Below are positions 9,246 to 17,548 of a stretch of DNA of 64,000 nt, one piece after another. Numbering within the stretch: the first letter of the stretch is position 1; every line of letters starts with the position of its first letter. The notes under the pieces are model-generated. The model had not been told where the DNA came from and ran no database searches. It saw only the letters and a program-made list of their open reading frames with translations. A program made the position numbers and the translations under genes. Source of the stretch: Pleurocapsales cyanobacterium LEGE 06147 (GTDB taxonomy: Bacteria; Cyanobacteriota; Cyanobacteriia; Cyanobacteriales; Xenococcaceae); the NCBI GenBank assembly GCA_015207585.1, contig JADEWQ010000008.1:1-64000 (forward strand), in the 5' to 3' direction.

Positions 9246-10796
9246 ATGCAAGGCAATGGTAAAGTTTATTTAGTAGGAGCAGGACCTGGAAGTCTTTCCT
9301 ATCTTACTTTGAGGGGTCAACAACTACTTGCTCGCGCCCAAGTACTGATCTATGATGCGTTGGTAGACTTTCAGTTGTTAAATTTAGTACCGTCTGATTG
9401 TCTTAGGCTAGATGTAGGTAAGCGCGGCGGCAAGAAAAGTACGCCACAGACAAAGATAAATCAATTATTAATTGCTTATTGCTTGCAAGGCAAACAGGTA
9501 GTCAGGCTTAAAAGTGGAGATCCTTTAATCTTCGGTCGCGCGAGAGCTGAAATAGAAGCACTACGAGCGGCAGGATGTCCTTTTGAACTCGTACCGGGAA
9601 TCTCTTCGGCTTTAGCTGCACCGCTTCTAGCAGGTATTCCTTTAACAGATAAAGATTGGAGTAGCTGTTTTGCAGTTTTGAGCGGTCATCAGCCGGAAAC
9701 TCTAGATTGGGGAGCTTTAGCAAGAATTGACACGCTGGTAATCTTGATGGGAGGACATACTTTAGAGGAAATTATCCACAGATTACTACAACAAGGGCGA
9801 TCGCCTAGCGAACCCGTTGCCATCATTCGTCATTGTGGTCGTCCCGAACAAAAAGTTTATTGGGGGACTTTAGCCGATATAGTAAAGAAAACCCAGAGTA
9901 TTTCTCTCTCTCCAGCAGTTATCGTTATCGGTAAAGTTGTGGAACTAGGTAATCGTTTCGATTATATTCAATCTTCACTGTCTCATCATCCTTCCCTTCC
10001 TCTGGCGGGAAAAACTATTCTCGTCACTCGCGCTGCCAAACAATCTAGTCAATTTAAGGATTTACTCCAACAACAAGGTGCAACTGTCATCGACATGCCA
10101 GCATTAGCAATTACACCTCCTTCTAGTTGGGAGGGTTTGGATCGGGCGATCGCCAATTTAAACGATTTCGATTGGTTGATTCTCACTTCTGCTAATGGGG
10201 TAGAGTACTTCTTCAATCGTTTGGCTGCTTTGGGTAATGATGTCCGTGCCTTAGCAGGAATTAAAATTGCCGTAGTGGGTAAAAAAACTGCTGCTACTCT
10301 CAAACAGAAGAATTTACAACCAGACTTTATCCCTCCTGATTTTGTTGCCGATTCTTTAGTCGAGCATTTTCCAGAAACTTTAAGCGATCGCCAAATTCTT
10401 TTTCCTCGGGTGGAAACTGGTGGCAGAGAAGTCTTGGTTAAACAATTAAGCGATCGAGGAGCAAAAGTAGTAGAAGTAGCTGCTTACCAATCTAATTGTC
10501 CGAGAGAAATTGAACCTCATGCTTGGTTTGCTTTACAACAAAGACAAGTAGATGTAATTACTTTTGCTAGTTCTAAAACTGTTAAAAATTTTGCTCGACT
10601 GACCGAAAAAGCTTTAAAAGCCGATCCAAAAGAAACAGTACAATCTCTCTTAGCCAATGTTACTCTTGCTTCTATTGGACCGCAAACTTCTCAAACTTGC
10701 GAAGAACTATTTGGAAGAGTTGATGTAGAAGCAAAAGAGTACACTTTAGAAGGATTAACAGAAGCACTAGTTAAGTTTTTAAACTACAGGGAATAG
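9246..10796 (+). CDS. cobA-hemD: Fused uroporphyrinogen-III C-methyltransferase / uroporphyrinogen-III synthase
   Basis: A 516-residue two-domain enzyme. Residues 1-245 are a SUMT (CobA/SirA type): KVYLVGAGPGSLSYLTLRG, YDALV, RLKSGDPLIFGRA and the VPGISSALAAPLLAGIPLT stretch, which bind S-adenosylmethionine and precorrin. From about residue 255, AGKTILVTRAAKQSSQFKDLLQQQGA begins the HemD fold, with ILTSANGVEYFFNRL and VITFASSKTVKNF as later landmarks. HemD cyclises hydroxymethylbilane to uroporphyrinogen III and the SUMT domain makes precorrin-2 for sirohaem and cobalamin. The fusion therefore spans the branch point. A canonical ATG start is used. cobU is found 43 kb away in the window. Confidence 0.9.
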   Translation: MQGNGKVYLVGAGPGSLSYLTLRGQQLLARAQVLIYDALVDFQLLNLVPSDCLRLDVGKRGGKKSTPQTKINQLLIAYCLQGKQVVRLKSGDPLIFGRARAEIEALRAAGCPFELVPGISSALAAPLLAGIPLTDKDWSSCFAVLSGHQPETLDWGALARIDTLVILMGGHTLEEIIHRLLQQGRSPSEPVAIIRHCGRPEQKVYWGTLADIVKKTQSISLSPAVIVIGKVVELGNRFDYIQSSLSHHPSLPLAGKTILVTRAAKQSSQFKDLLQQQGATVIDMPALAITPPSSWEGLDRAIANLNDFDWLILTSANGVEYFFNRLAALGNDVRALAGIKIAVVGKKTAATLKQKNLQPDFIPPDFVADSLVEHFPETLSDRQILFPRVETGGREVLVKQLSDRGAKVVEVAAYQSNCPREIEPHAWFALQQRQVDVITFASSKTVKNFARLTEKALKADPKETVQSLLANVTLASIGPQTSQTCEELFGRVDVEAKEYTLEGLTEALVKFLNYRE

Positions 10797-10938
10797 ATGT
10801 TAAGCCAATTGCAGTTATTCGCAAATGAATGGAATTATTCCTTTGCTGGTAAATTACTAAATATACTTAATTTGATACGATATTACAACCTTATTTTTTA
10901 TTAATTAGTGATTGAGTAAGGTAGAAGCAATAAAATCA

Positions 10939-11547
10939 ATGAATCAAGTTCAACAGATCTCAGGCAGAGGAGTTCCGGTTATCGGTAATGATATCGATAC
11001 CGATCGCATTATCCCAGCAAGATTTTTGCGTTGTGTCACTTTTGAGGGACTGGGAAAACAGGCATTTGCTGACGATCGCGTTCAAGCTAGCGGACAGCAC
11101 CCCTTCGATTTGCCTCAATATCAAGGAGCAAATATCTTAGTAGTTAATGGTAATTTTGGCTGTGGTTCCTCTAGAGAACACGCACCGCAAGCCTTAGCCA
11201 AATGGGGAATTCAAGCAATAGTAGGCGAAAGTTTTGCAGAAATTTTCTTTGGTAACTGTATTTCTATAGGTGTTCCCTGCGTTACTGCTACGCCAGAAAC
11301 TGTCCAACAATTACAAAAGTTACTGCAAGAAGATCCACAAGTTTCTATGACTGTCGATCTAGAAGCAATGGAAGTACATTGTGGAGACTTTCCCGCTTCT
11401 GTTTCGATGGATGAAGGTTTGCGACAAATGCTGGTAACGGGAACTTGGGATAATTGCGGACAACTAATTAACTACGTCGAGCAAATTAAAGCTACTGCAT
11501 CGAAGTTACCTTATCTGCATTGGGATCCTGCTACAGCAAGTTATTAA
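10939..11547 (+). CDS. leuD: 3-isopropylmalate dehydratase small subunit
   Basis: About 202 residues from the ATG at 10939; a TTG at 10912 would add nine. With LeuC it isomerises 2-isopropylmalate to 3-isopropylmalate in leucine synthesis. The swivel-domain signatures GNDIDTDRIIPARFL and NFGCGSSREHAPQAL are both present near residues 14 and 66, and the C-terminus ends soon after YLHWDPATASY. leuC is not adjacent. The downstream 700 bp contain only mobile-element debris. Confidence 0.93.
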   Translation: MNQVQQISGRGVPVIGNDIDTDRIIPARFLRCVTFEGLGKQAFADDRVQASGQHPFDLPQYQGANILVVNGNFGCGSSREHAPQALAKWGIQAIVGESFAEIFFGNCISIGVPCVTATPETVQQLQKLLQEDPQVSMTVDLEAMEVHCGDFPASVSMDEGLRQMLVTGTWDNCGQLINYVEQIKATASKLPYLHWDPATASY

Positions 11548-11549
11548 AC

Positions 11550-11662
11550 GGTCACCAGTAGGGGCTTTCCGACCGTTTGCAAGAGGAGGGGCGATGCCTT
11601 ACCCATAAGTCTCAGAAGCCTTAATGGAGAAGGGTTTTGCGGAAAGGGAAGCTATGGTGACC
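11550..11662. repeat. 113-bp imperfect hairpin element
   Basis: Begins GGTCACCA (11550-11557) and ends TGGTGACC (11655-11662). The inverted match continues inward with gaps: CTTTCCG at about 11565 pairs with CGGAAAG at about 11641. The element starts only two bases after the leuD stop, so it could fold into the 3' end of that mRNA. No coding potential is seen. It may be a small palindromic repeat or a MITE relic. Confidence 0.5.
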
Positions 11663-11698
11663 GAATTCTGAGAAAATAGACAAAACCAATAAAAAGGA

Positions 11699-11800
11699 TT
11701 TGGGTTGCTCAGTGGTCAAGATTATTTGTTGGGGCTGAAGATTCACAGCGCCTTGGCTGTCAGCGAACAAAGTGTGCCGTTGGGGATACTCGACCAATAA
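11699..11800 (+). pseudogene. IS4-superfamily transposase scrap
   Basis: In frame +2 relative to leuD the DNA encodes GQDYLLGLKIHSALAVSEQS followed by VPLGILDQ and TAA at 11798-11800. The HSALAVSE...PLGIL pattern matches the central region of IS4/Tn5-like DDE transposases. Only about 30 codons survive, with no start and no rest of the catalytic domain, so this is a remnant of an old insertion. Confidence 0.55.
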
Positions 11801-11807
11801 AGGATAA

Positions 11808-12107
11808 TTGTTAAGGGTAGGGCTGTTTCATTCTGGTAAAAGATAGATGGGGAAATAGGGAAATAGGGGGTTTTTTAGACAAGTCATCTGGATTTTGAGC
11901 TCATTTATCGATTAATATTTTTGGTCAGTCAACAAATTGTTAGTAATTTCAGTTGCTTTAACCAGAATAATCAAAAAGACTTGAAAGACTAAATTAACTT
12001 AAAAATAAGTTAATTTCTTGATATCTCCCCATTACACGGACTCCCTATCGCTCTATTTTCTAAAATCGTTAATTTATCGGACTTGGCAACAGCCCTACTT
12101 GTTAAGG
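11808..12107. mobile_element. MITE-like element with 13-bp TIRs and 9-bp target duplication
   Basis: The element spans 11817-12098 (282 bp). Its left end GTAGGGCTGTTTC (11817-11829) and right end GCAACAGCCCTAC (12086-12098) are inverted repeats with one mismatch. Immediately outside, TTGTTAAGG occurs on both sides (11808-11816 and 12099-12107), a perfect 9-bp target-site duplication. There is no transposase frame inside, and the interior is AT-rich. The left end closely resembles the outer end of the ISAs1-type remnant near 47370 (GCAGGACTGTTTCATTCC against GTAGGGCTGTTTCATTCT), so a transposase of that family is the likely mobiliser. Confidence 0.8.
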
Positions 12108-12255
12108 GGGGCTAGGGGGGATCTTGAATAACAGTATTTGTTTGGAGATCCCCCTTGCATCCCCTAAACCTCTCCCTAACCCTCGAATAAATAGGAGAGA
12201 GAACAAAATATCTCCCCTGTTAGAGGAGATTTAGAGGGGTTAGGGCTTGAAAAAA
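12102..12255. repeat. G-rich intergenic inverted repeats (GGGGGGATC / GATCCCCC type)
   Basis: TTAAGGGGGGCTAGGGGGGATC near 12102 is mirrored by GATCCCCCTTGCATCCCCTAA near 12147, and a second pair (CTCTCCCTAACCCTC near 12170 against TAGAGGGGTTAGGG near 12231) lies just beyond. These look like the palindromic intergenic repeats common in many cyanobacteria. The MITE just upstream is inserted at the edge of this repeat. No gene is present. Confidence 0.55.
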
Positions 12256-12272
12256 GTTGCACGGGAGGTATT

Positions 12273-12632
12273 CTAAAAATTAACTAGAGGAACGCCAGGA
12301 GATTGTCTTCTGGTACCTTCTATAGAATCCCATTCTCGATTCGGTGGCTGAACTTCTTCTAAAACAAGTTGCTCGTCGATATTTGTAGGTCTGTCGTAGA
12401 CTGTTTTTGAGGAAGAGTTATCCATCTCTCGATCGATTGCTTCCGCTTCCCAAAACCACTCTGACGAACTTCTGTTGCGAACTCCTTCTAACTCTAAAGC
12501 TCCTTCTGTTGGAGCAATGAAACTTTCATCAGCTGCTGAAGGAATCGACCAAATAATTGCGCCTGTGGCAAGTAATCCAAATGTAACTGGCGCAGTAGCC
12601 TTTACCAATCTGGAATTAATCACGATCGTCAC
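12273..12632 (-). CDS. Hypothetical secreted or membrane-anchored protein
   Basis: 119 residues, function not recognised. The N-terminus has a positively charged start and a hydrophobic segment (APVTFGLLATGAIIWSIPSAA) with a plausible signal-peptidase site after SAADES, followed by an acidic, Ser- and Glu-rich stretch with no cysteines. The start is a GTG at 12632, or the GTG three codons in at 12623, which sits at a better distance from AGAGG. It could be an exported cyanobacterial lineage-specific protein. Confidence 0.55.
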   Translation of the reverse strand: MTIVINSRLVKATAPVTFGLLATGAIIWSIPSAADESFIAPTEGALELEGVRNRSSSEWFWEAEAIDREMDNSSSKTVYDRPTNIDEQLVLEEVQPPNREWDSIEGTRRQSPGVPLVNF

Positions 12633-12874
12633 CTCTGTCGGAAAAAGGTATTTAATTTTGCCTGCGGCTTGATAAGTTTTTTTTAATCTTATTAACTGTT
12701 TTAAAGTCTTGCTTGAAGCGATCGCAAAGTCTTAACATTATCATAGAAAGCTTTATACAACTAAAAACATTTGTAATTTTTTTACTCAGCCTAATTATGG
12801 TCAAGCTTTCAATCAAAAAAACAACAAATATGTAACTATTTAGCAGCTTTAATATCAAGGCAAACGCTCCTAAT

Positions 12875-13297
12875 ATGATTCAAGCTTTTAAAAAACCTTT
12901 ATTTTTCTTAACTAATTTCCTAACCGCATTGACTTGTTTAAATGCTTTTTTTCTTTTTCCTTCAACAGCCAATAACCCACAATACTTTTGGAAAATCGTA
13001 GAATTAGTCCGAAACGACATTTACAGAAATCATCCTGACTTAGTAGAAAACCTAGTCCTTCACCAGGAAACTCTCGTGCAAGTCGGCAGTTATTCCGTTC
13101 TCAGTTGGGATTCCTCAGTCAACGGTTTCTCTGTCGTTGAGAAGAAACCAAGCGGTTGGCAATTGATTGGGACTTTTTTGGGAGAAGTTAATACCTATCA
13201 TATGAGTCGAGTTGGTGGAGTGCCTCCAACTATAGCCGAACAATTGCGGGCAAAAAATTTACAAACTAGAAGGAGGCTAGAAAGAAGTCGATCTTAA
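12875..13297 (+). CDS. Hypothetical exported protein
   Basis: 140 residues, not recognised. A classical signal peptide (KKPLFFLTNFLTALTCLNAFFLFPSTA) occupies the first 33 residues. The mature part is a small mixed domain (YFWKIVELVRNDIYRN, LVQVGSYSVLSWDSSVNGFSVVEKKPSGWQLIG) ending in a basic tail RRRLERSRS. Both flanking genes are unrelated. Codon use looks like that of its neighbours. Likely periplasmic or lumenal. Confidence 0.6.
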   Translation: MIQAFKKPLFFLTNFLTALTCLNAFFLFPSTANNPQYFWKIVELVRNDIYRNHPDLVENLVLHQETLVQVGSYSVLSWDSSVNGFSVVEKKPSGWQLIGTFLGEVNTYHMSRVGGVPPTIAEQLRAKNLQTRRRLERSRS

Positions 13298-13413
13298 CTT
13301 GCTTTAAGCTAATGTGTATTTAATATGCATAATGCTTCAGTTATGCCGCTTGGGTTGTCTATTATAGCAACGCATTAATACTAGGGAAGCACGTTAAGCT
13401 TGATGATTAATTC

Positions 13414-14463
13414 ATGCCGCAATCTCAACCCATTATCTCAATTTCTCCAGTTCTAGCCGAACGTCTTCGGGCAATGCCGAAAGCAGAAATCCATGTTCAC
13501 ATTGAAGGTGCAACCGATGCCGAGACGTTTTTTCAGATGGCACAGCGTAATCAAGTTGAGTTGCCTGTTGCTTCGTTAGAAGAATGGAAGAAGTTCTTTA
13601 AATTTCGTAGCTTTCCCCATTTCATCGAGGTTTATACGACTGCCGTTCGATGTTTGCAAACTCCGGATGATTATGCCTTGATGATTGAATGCTTCTTCAA
13701 GCGACAGGCAGAACAAAATATTCTCTACACCGAGGCATTTCTAAGTGCGTCTTTCCTGACGCAGAAATTTGAGAATGAAGTAATCTTGGACGCGATCGCA
13801 AGCGGAGTTAAGTCCGGGAAAGCAAAGTATGGTGGACGGGTAAACTTAATTCCTGATATTTCCCGTGAAATTCCTGACTCTCAAACCCGCGTCCTTGAAT
13901 TTGTCTTAGAAGGCAAAAAGCGAGGATTATTTATCGGTTTGGGTGTTGGTGGTCTGGAAATTGGCTATCCGCCAGAGTTATTTACTGAAACGTTTGCTAA
14001 AGCGCGTCAGCAGGGATTAAGAGTTGTTGCCCATGCAGGTGAAGCCGTTGGAGCCGAAAGCATTTGGGGTGCGATCGACAACTTGCAAGCCGAACGGATT
14101 GGACACGGTATTCGCTGTTTAGACGATCCCGAACTCGTAGCCGCGCTTCGTCAACGTCAAATTCCCCTGGAGGTCTCTCCCCAAAGCAACTATTGCCTTG
14201 GCATTGTCGAATACGAGCGACCTCATCCCATTCGCCAAATGATTGATGCCGGACTGTATTGCACTGTCAATTCAGACGATCCTGTAATGTTCTCAACTAG
14301 TTTAGTGAATGAATATCTAACGTTAGCTTCTCAAGGCTTTTCCTGGGAGGAACTTTGGCGGCTCAACCTGAATACGTTAGAAGCAACGTTTCTAGATAAG
14401 GATGAGCAAGCCAGCTATTGTAATGAGTGGGAGAGATTTAGACAAACAGAGATTGATAATTGA
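13414..14463 (+). CDS. add: Adenosine deaminase family protein
   Basis: 349 residues with the metal-dependent amidohydrolase signatures of adenosine/adenine deaminases: HVHIEG (first two zinc ligands, about residue 27), VVAHAGE (about 207), ERIGHGIR (about 226) and the SDDPVMF motif (about 288). It deaminates adenosine to inosine in purine salvage; adenine deaminase activity is possible for this subfamily. Third-position GC seems higher than in the neighbours, which hints at horizontal transfer, but I could not compute it. It stands alone, facing radC. Confidence 0.88.
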   Translation: MPQSQPIISISPVLAERLRAMPKAEIHVHIEGATDAETFFQMAQRNQVELPVASLEEWKKFFKFRSFPHFIEVYTTAVRCLQTPDDYALMIECFFKRQAEQNILYTEAFLSASFLTQKFENEVILDAIASGVKSGKAKYGGRVNLIPDISREIPDSQTRVLEFVLEGKKRGLFIGLGVGGLEIGYPPELFTETFAKARQQGLRVVAHAGEAVGAESIWGAIDNLQAERIGHGIRCLDDPELVAALRQRQIPLEVSPQSNYCLGIVEYERPHPIRQMIDAGLYCTVNSDDPVMFSTSLVNEYLTLASQGFSWEELWRLNLNTLEATFLDKDEQASYCNEWERFRQTEIDN

Positions 14464-14573
14464 TGTTGACAGCGAATTGCGTTGTTCAAAAGCTTTTGGC
14501 AGACAGCTAACAGTTTTGAGAAAACCTTAAAACCCGTGTCCTACTATAAAGATAATTTCCCAATTTTAATTGC

Positions 14574-15329
14574 TTATTCTCCTTGCGGATAACGATTCCA
14601 TAGCTCTATCATTTGTTGTCGAATACTTTGGTGGTTACCATTGCCTAAAATTAAATGATCTAAAACGGGAATATCTAAATACTGTCCTCCTTGCAACAAC
14701 TGTTCTGTTAGCTCGATATCCGCCTGAGAAGGTTCTAGTTGTCCAGAGGGATGATTATGAGCCACAATTAGTTTAGTAGCACCTTGTCTGATAACTTCGC
14801 GAAAAATTTCGCGGGGATGGACTAAAGTTTCAGTAGCCGTACCGATGGTAATTACTCGTGTCGCGATCAAGCAGTTTTTCACATCCAACATCAGTACTGC
14901 AAATCTTTCCTGTTGTTGCCACATGAGGTCGTGACTCAAAGCAGCAGCGGCAGCAGCAGGGTTATCAATTAACGCTCGCTCATTGGGTCTAAATTGAAAA
15001 GTACGCTTGCCCAACTCCACGGCTGCTACAATAGTCGTAGCTTTAGCGGGACCAATACCCGGAATTTGAATTAACTCTTGTGGGTTAACATCTCTTAGCA
15101 CGTCTAGAGGGTTTCGCTTATATTGGCTTAATTGTTGTAGGATGTGCTGTCCCAAACCAATAGCAGAAAGCTTTCCCTTGCCCTGACCGGTACCGAGTAA
15201 AATCGCCAATAGTTCTGCTGTAGTTAAATTTTTTGCCCCCAGCGCAAGCAAACGCTCGCGAGGACGTTCGCTAGTCGGTAAATCGGCAATTCTAAGATTG
15301 TAGGTCATGTAGGCAAGATTTTTGAACAT
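14574..15329 (-). CDS. radC: RadC-family JAB1/MPN domain protein
   Basis: 251 residues. The N-terminal part has a helix-hairpin-helix ([24 protein letters not shown]), and the C-terminal MPN/JAB domain has the metal motif [15 protein letters not shown] with the upstream glutamate. RadC was named for DNA repair, but its role is doubtful in most bacteria. Starting at the ATG at 15308 ([20 protein letters not shown]) fits the family core best; the ATG at 15329 adds seven residues. It runs divergently from the truncated tnpB. Confidence 0.92.
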   Translation of the reverse strand: MFKNLAYMTYNLRIADLPTSERPRERLLALGAKNLTTAELLAILLGTGQGKGKLSAIGLGQHILQQLSQYKRNPLDVLRDVNPQELIQIPGIGPAKATTIVAAVELGKRTFQFRPNERALIDNPAAAAAALSHDLMWQQQERFAVLMLDVKNCLIATRVITIGTATETLVHPREIFREVIRQGATKLIVAHNHPSGQLEPSQADIELTEQLLQGGQYLDIPVLDHLILGNGNHQSIRQQMIELWNRYPQGE

Positions 15330-15413
15330 TTACGCTCTTTTATATCTGCCTAATTGCACTATTTGCAAGTTACCCAGAGCGATTGGTTAGCGATCGCCAT
15401 CACCTTGAAAAAG

Positions 15414-16001
15414 ATGAAGGCACGATACAACTACCGGATATATCCAAAACCAAATCAAATAAAAGCTTTGGCTAAGGCTTTTGGGTGTGTCCGTGTAGTC
15501 TGGAATGATGCCTTAGCAATTTATCAAGAAGCTAGTAAAAACAATGAACCAATTTTTCTTCATAAGTTAACCACGAGACTAGTTAGCGAAAACCAAGCCC
15601 TAGCCATCGAAGATTTGAATGTTTCTGGATTACTTAAAAACCGTAAATTGTCTAGAGCTATTAGCGATGCAGGTTGGTATTCTTTTAGGCAAATGCTAAC
15701 TGCTAAATGCGATAAATACAACCGTCATTTAGTAGTAATTAACAGATGGGAGGCTACATCTCACAAATGCTCTAAATGTGGTTTTCATGGTGGCAAGAAA
15801 GAATTAAACGTTAGAGAGTGGAGATGTCTTAATTGTGGAGCTATCCACGATAGAGATATCAACGCCTCAAATAAGATCGAAGTCGCGGGTGGGCTATCCG
15901 AGACTCTAAACGGACGAGGGAGAGATAGTAAGACTACTTCGGTGGCCAATCTCAGTGAACCGTCAACCCACCTAAAGCCTACTCAATTGAGTTTGTTTTA
16001 G
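15414..16001 (+). pseudogene. tnpB: TnpB (IS200/IS605 OrfB) with large internal deletion
   Basis: The N-terminus (MKARYNYRIYPKPNQ...FGCVRVVWNDALAIYQE) and C-terminus are typical TnpB, but after about 45 residues the frame jumps straight to FLHKLTTRLVSENQALAIEDLNVSG. The missing block of roughly 200 residues includes most of the recognition lobe and the RuvC-I aspartate (the GIDLG motif). The RuvC-II glutamate (AIEDLNV), the zinc ribbon (CSKCGF...CLNCGA) and the RuvC-III HDRDIN remain. The join is in frame and no stop interrupts it. Full-length TnpB is an RNA-guided nuclease; this 195-residue form should be catalytically dead. No tnpA is adjacent. Confidence 0.88.
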
Positions 16002-16036
16002 GAATCTCCACGCCTTCAGGCTGGAGAGGATGTCAA
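16002..16036 (+). mobile_element. Right end of the tnpB element (hairpin plus TCAA)
   Basis: Directly after the tnpB stop lies the subterminal hairpin CTCCA-c-GCC-ttca-GGC-TGGAG (16006-16026), then AGAGGATG and TCAA (16033-16036). This is the usual right-end structure of cyanobacterial IS605/IS1341-type elements, where TCAA is the cleavage tetranucleotide and the hairpin region forms the scaffold of the guide (omega) RNA. The bases after 16036 would be the guide segment if such an RNA is still made. Confidence 0.65.
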
Positions 16037-16065
16037 GAGTTGCTTTGCGAGTCAATGGTTATGTT

Positions 16066-16266
16066 TTAAATATCCTCGGGGATAATCCATTGGGGAGGTT
16101 CGGTTAATTTTTTCTTTCTGGCTATTTCGGCTATTTCAATCATTTTGTCGAGAGAAGTCTCCTCGATAAATTGAGAGGCTTCTTCTGCATATTTTTTATT
16201 GGGGCATCGGTCGCCTAAAACACAGCCATTAACACAATCTACAGCGCAGTTAACTTCAGTAGTCAT
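16066..16266 (-). CDS. Small cysteine-rich conserved hypothetical protein
   Basis: 66 residues. The N-terminal half has a tight cluster CAVDCVNGCVLGDRC (C-x3-C-x3-C-x5-C, residues 8-22), followed by a helical, acidic segment (YAEEASQFIEETSLDKMIEIAEIARKK). The cluster could bind zinc or an iron-sulfur centre; neither can be decided from sequence. The frame is clean, the ATG is preceded by a purine-rich GGAGATGAACGC-like leader, and similar small proteins are common in cyanobacteria. Function unknown. Confidence 0.65.
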   Translation of the reverse strand: MTTEVNCAVDCVNGCVLGDRCPNKKYAEEASQFIEETSLDKMIEIAEIARKKKLTEPPQWIIPEDI

Positions 16267-16958
16267 CAGCGTTCATCTCCATAGTTTCTTTCTTGGCATT
16301 TTAGTAATTTTCTTGTTTTGGGACAGGGAAAAAACTTTACCCAATATGCCACCTTCTCGAATCATAGCCCCTTCTCAACTAACAGCACGGGTGTCTGGAA
16401 TTTGTTTCAGGCATAGTCCCTCCCCTTGCAAACAGCTGTTTGCCCGTACAAAGTTTAAAAAAACAAACGAATAGTTATTAATTTATTTTAAAAGTAAGTT
16501 TAATAAAATGGAATTAGCTTAAATTTTTGTTTATCAAACTACTTTAGCATTGCTCATATTGCCAATTTAAATACTTTTTTGGGATACTAAATTAGTAAAT
16601 TGAATAGTCAAAAAATACAAAATATATAATTTTATGAATATTGCTTTTTTAAAACTATTAGACAAAAATAAATATTTTAATTTGTCTATCAACCTGTAAT
16701 TTTTAATATATTAAAACAGCAAAATTAATAATGATTCGCAACAAACCAAAAAATAAGTTCTGCATATCCTCCTTGTAAATACTAACCTAACTGAATAATT
16801 TGATGCAACAGTAGCATAGTAGCTAAATTGCTTTAAATTGCCCAATCTTGCTAAAGATAATAAAGCAAATATTAATAAATAAAACTCATTACTAGCGGTT
16901 TAGTAAAGTAAAAGTTATAATTTGCGCGAAAACTGCTCGAAGGCAATAGAGAATTATT
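16267..16958. other. AT-rich non-coding stretch
   Basis: About 690 bp without a supportable gene. The second half (16480-16930) is extremely AT-rich with many A and T runs, and probably carries the promoter of the ftsL-like/ftsI operon. A plus-strand frame at 16199-16474 overlaps the cysteine-rich gene and does not look protein-like. Confidence 0.4.
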
Positions 16959-17513
16959 ATGTCTGCTCTTCCCAACCTATCTCCCCAAGAAGAAAACTAC
17001 TATGTTAACAATAATCTTTCTTCCCTACGCCGTTCCCAATATCGAGGCAAGCAAAAGTCATCCTCAAATTATCGATCGGTAAAAGTTACTGAGAAACAAA
17101 AAATCCAACCAATTTTTCCTGCTAGTCCTGCTGACTTACCAAAAGTAAAGCTTCCAGTAAAAATCCAAATATTACTTCTTTTGCAACGAGGATCTTTTGT
17201 TTTAGCTTTTACTTTAATAGCTAGTAGTATTAGTGTTTATATTTCTACAGTGCGAATACCTCAAATTTGGAGCAAAGAGTACAGCAACTTAGAAACCTTG
17301 CAACGCCAAGAACGTCAACTGACAGCAATCAACGAAACCCTTAAACAGAAAATAGCGCAACAAGCGGAAAATGCAGAAAACAATTTAGTTCCATTGACAT
17401 CGACTAATGCTATTTTTCTGCCACCTGCGTCAGTATTACCACAATCAGATGTCAACGCTGCTAAAGATAGCCAAAATCACTTGCTGGCACGCGATATTCC
17501 TCTGGGTTACTAA
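16959..17513 (+). CDS. FtsL-like bitopic membrane protein upstream of ftsI
   Basis: 184 residues: a basic, Ser-rich cytoplasmic tail (1-70), one transmembrane helix (about 84-105, GSFVLAFTLIASSISVYIS), and a short coiled coil (about 115-150, YSNLETLQRQERQLTAINETLKQKI). This layout and the position 30 bp before ftsI match the divisome protein FtsL, which holds FtsB and FtsI at the septum. The sequence itself is poorly conserved, as usual for FtsL. Start ATG follows GAATTATT with no strong Shine-Dalgarno. Inference rests on topology and context. Confidence 0.72.
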   Translation: MSALPNLSPQEENYYVNNNLSSLRRSQYRGKQKSSSNYRSVKVTEKQKIQPIFPASPADLPKVKLPVKIQILLLLQRGSFVLAFTLIASSISVYISTVRIPQIWSKEYSNLETLQRQERQLTAINETLKQKIAQQAENAENNLVPLTSTNAIFLPPASVLPQSDVNAAKDSQNHLLARDIPLGY

Positions 17514-17548
17514 TTTTTCAATTTGGTAGCACTAACAAATCTTTGATT

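Noticed and set aside
16199-16474. 91-codon plus-strand frame
   Set aside because: Antisense to the cysteine-rich gene at its start, with low-complexity translation and no ribosome site.
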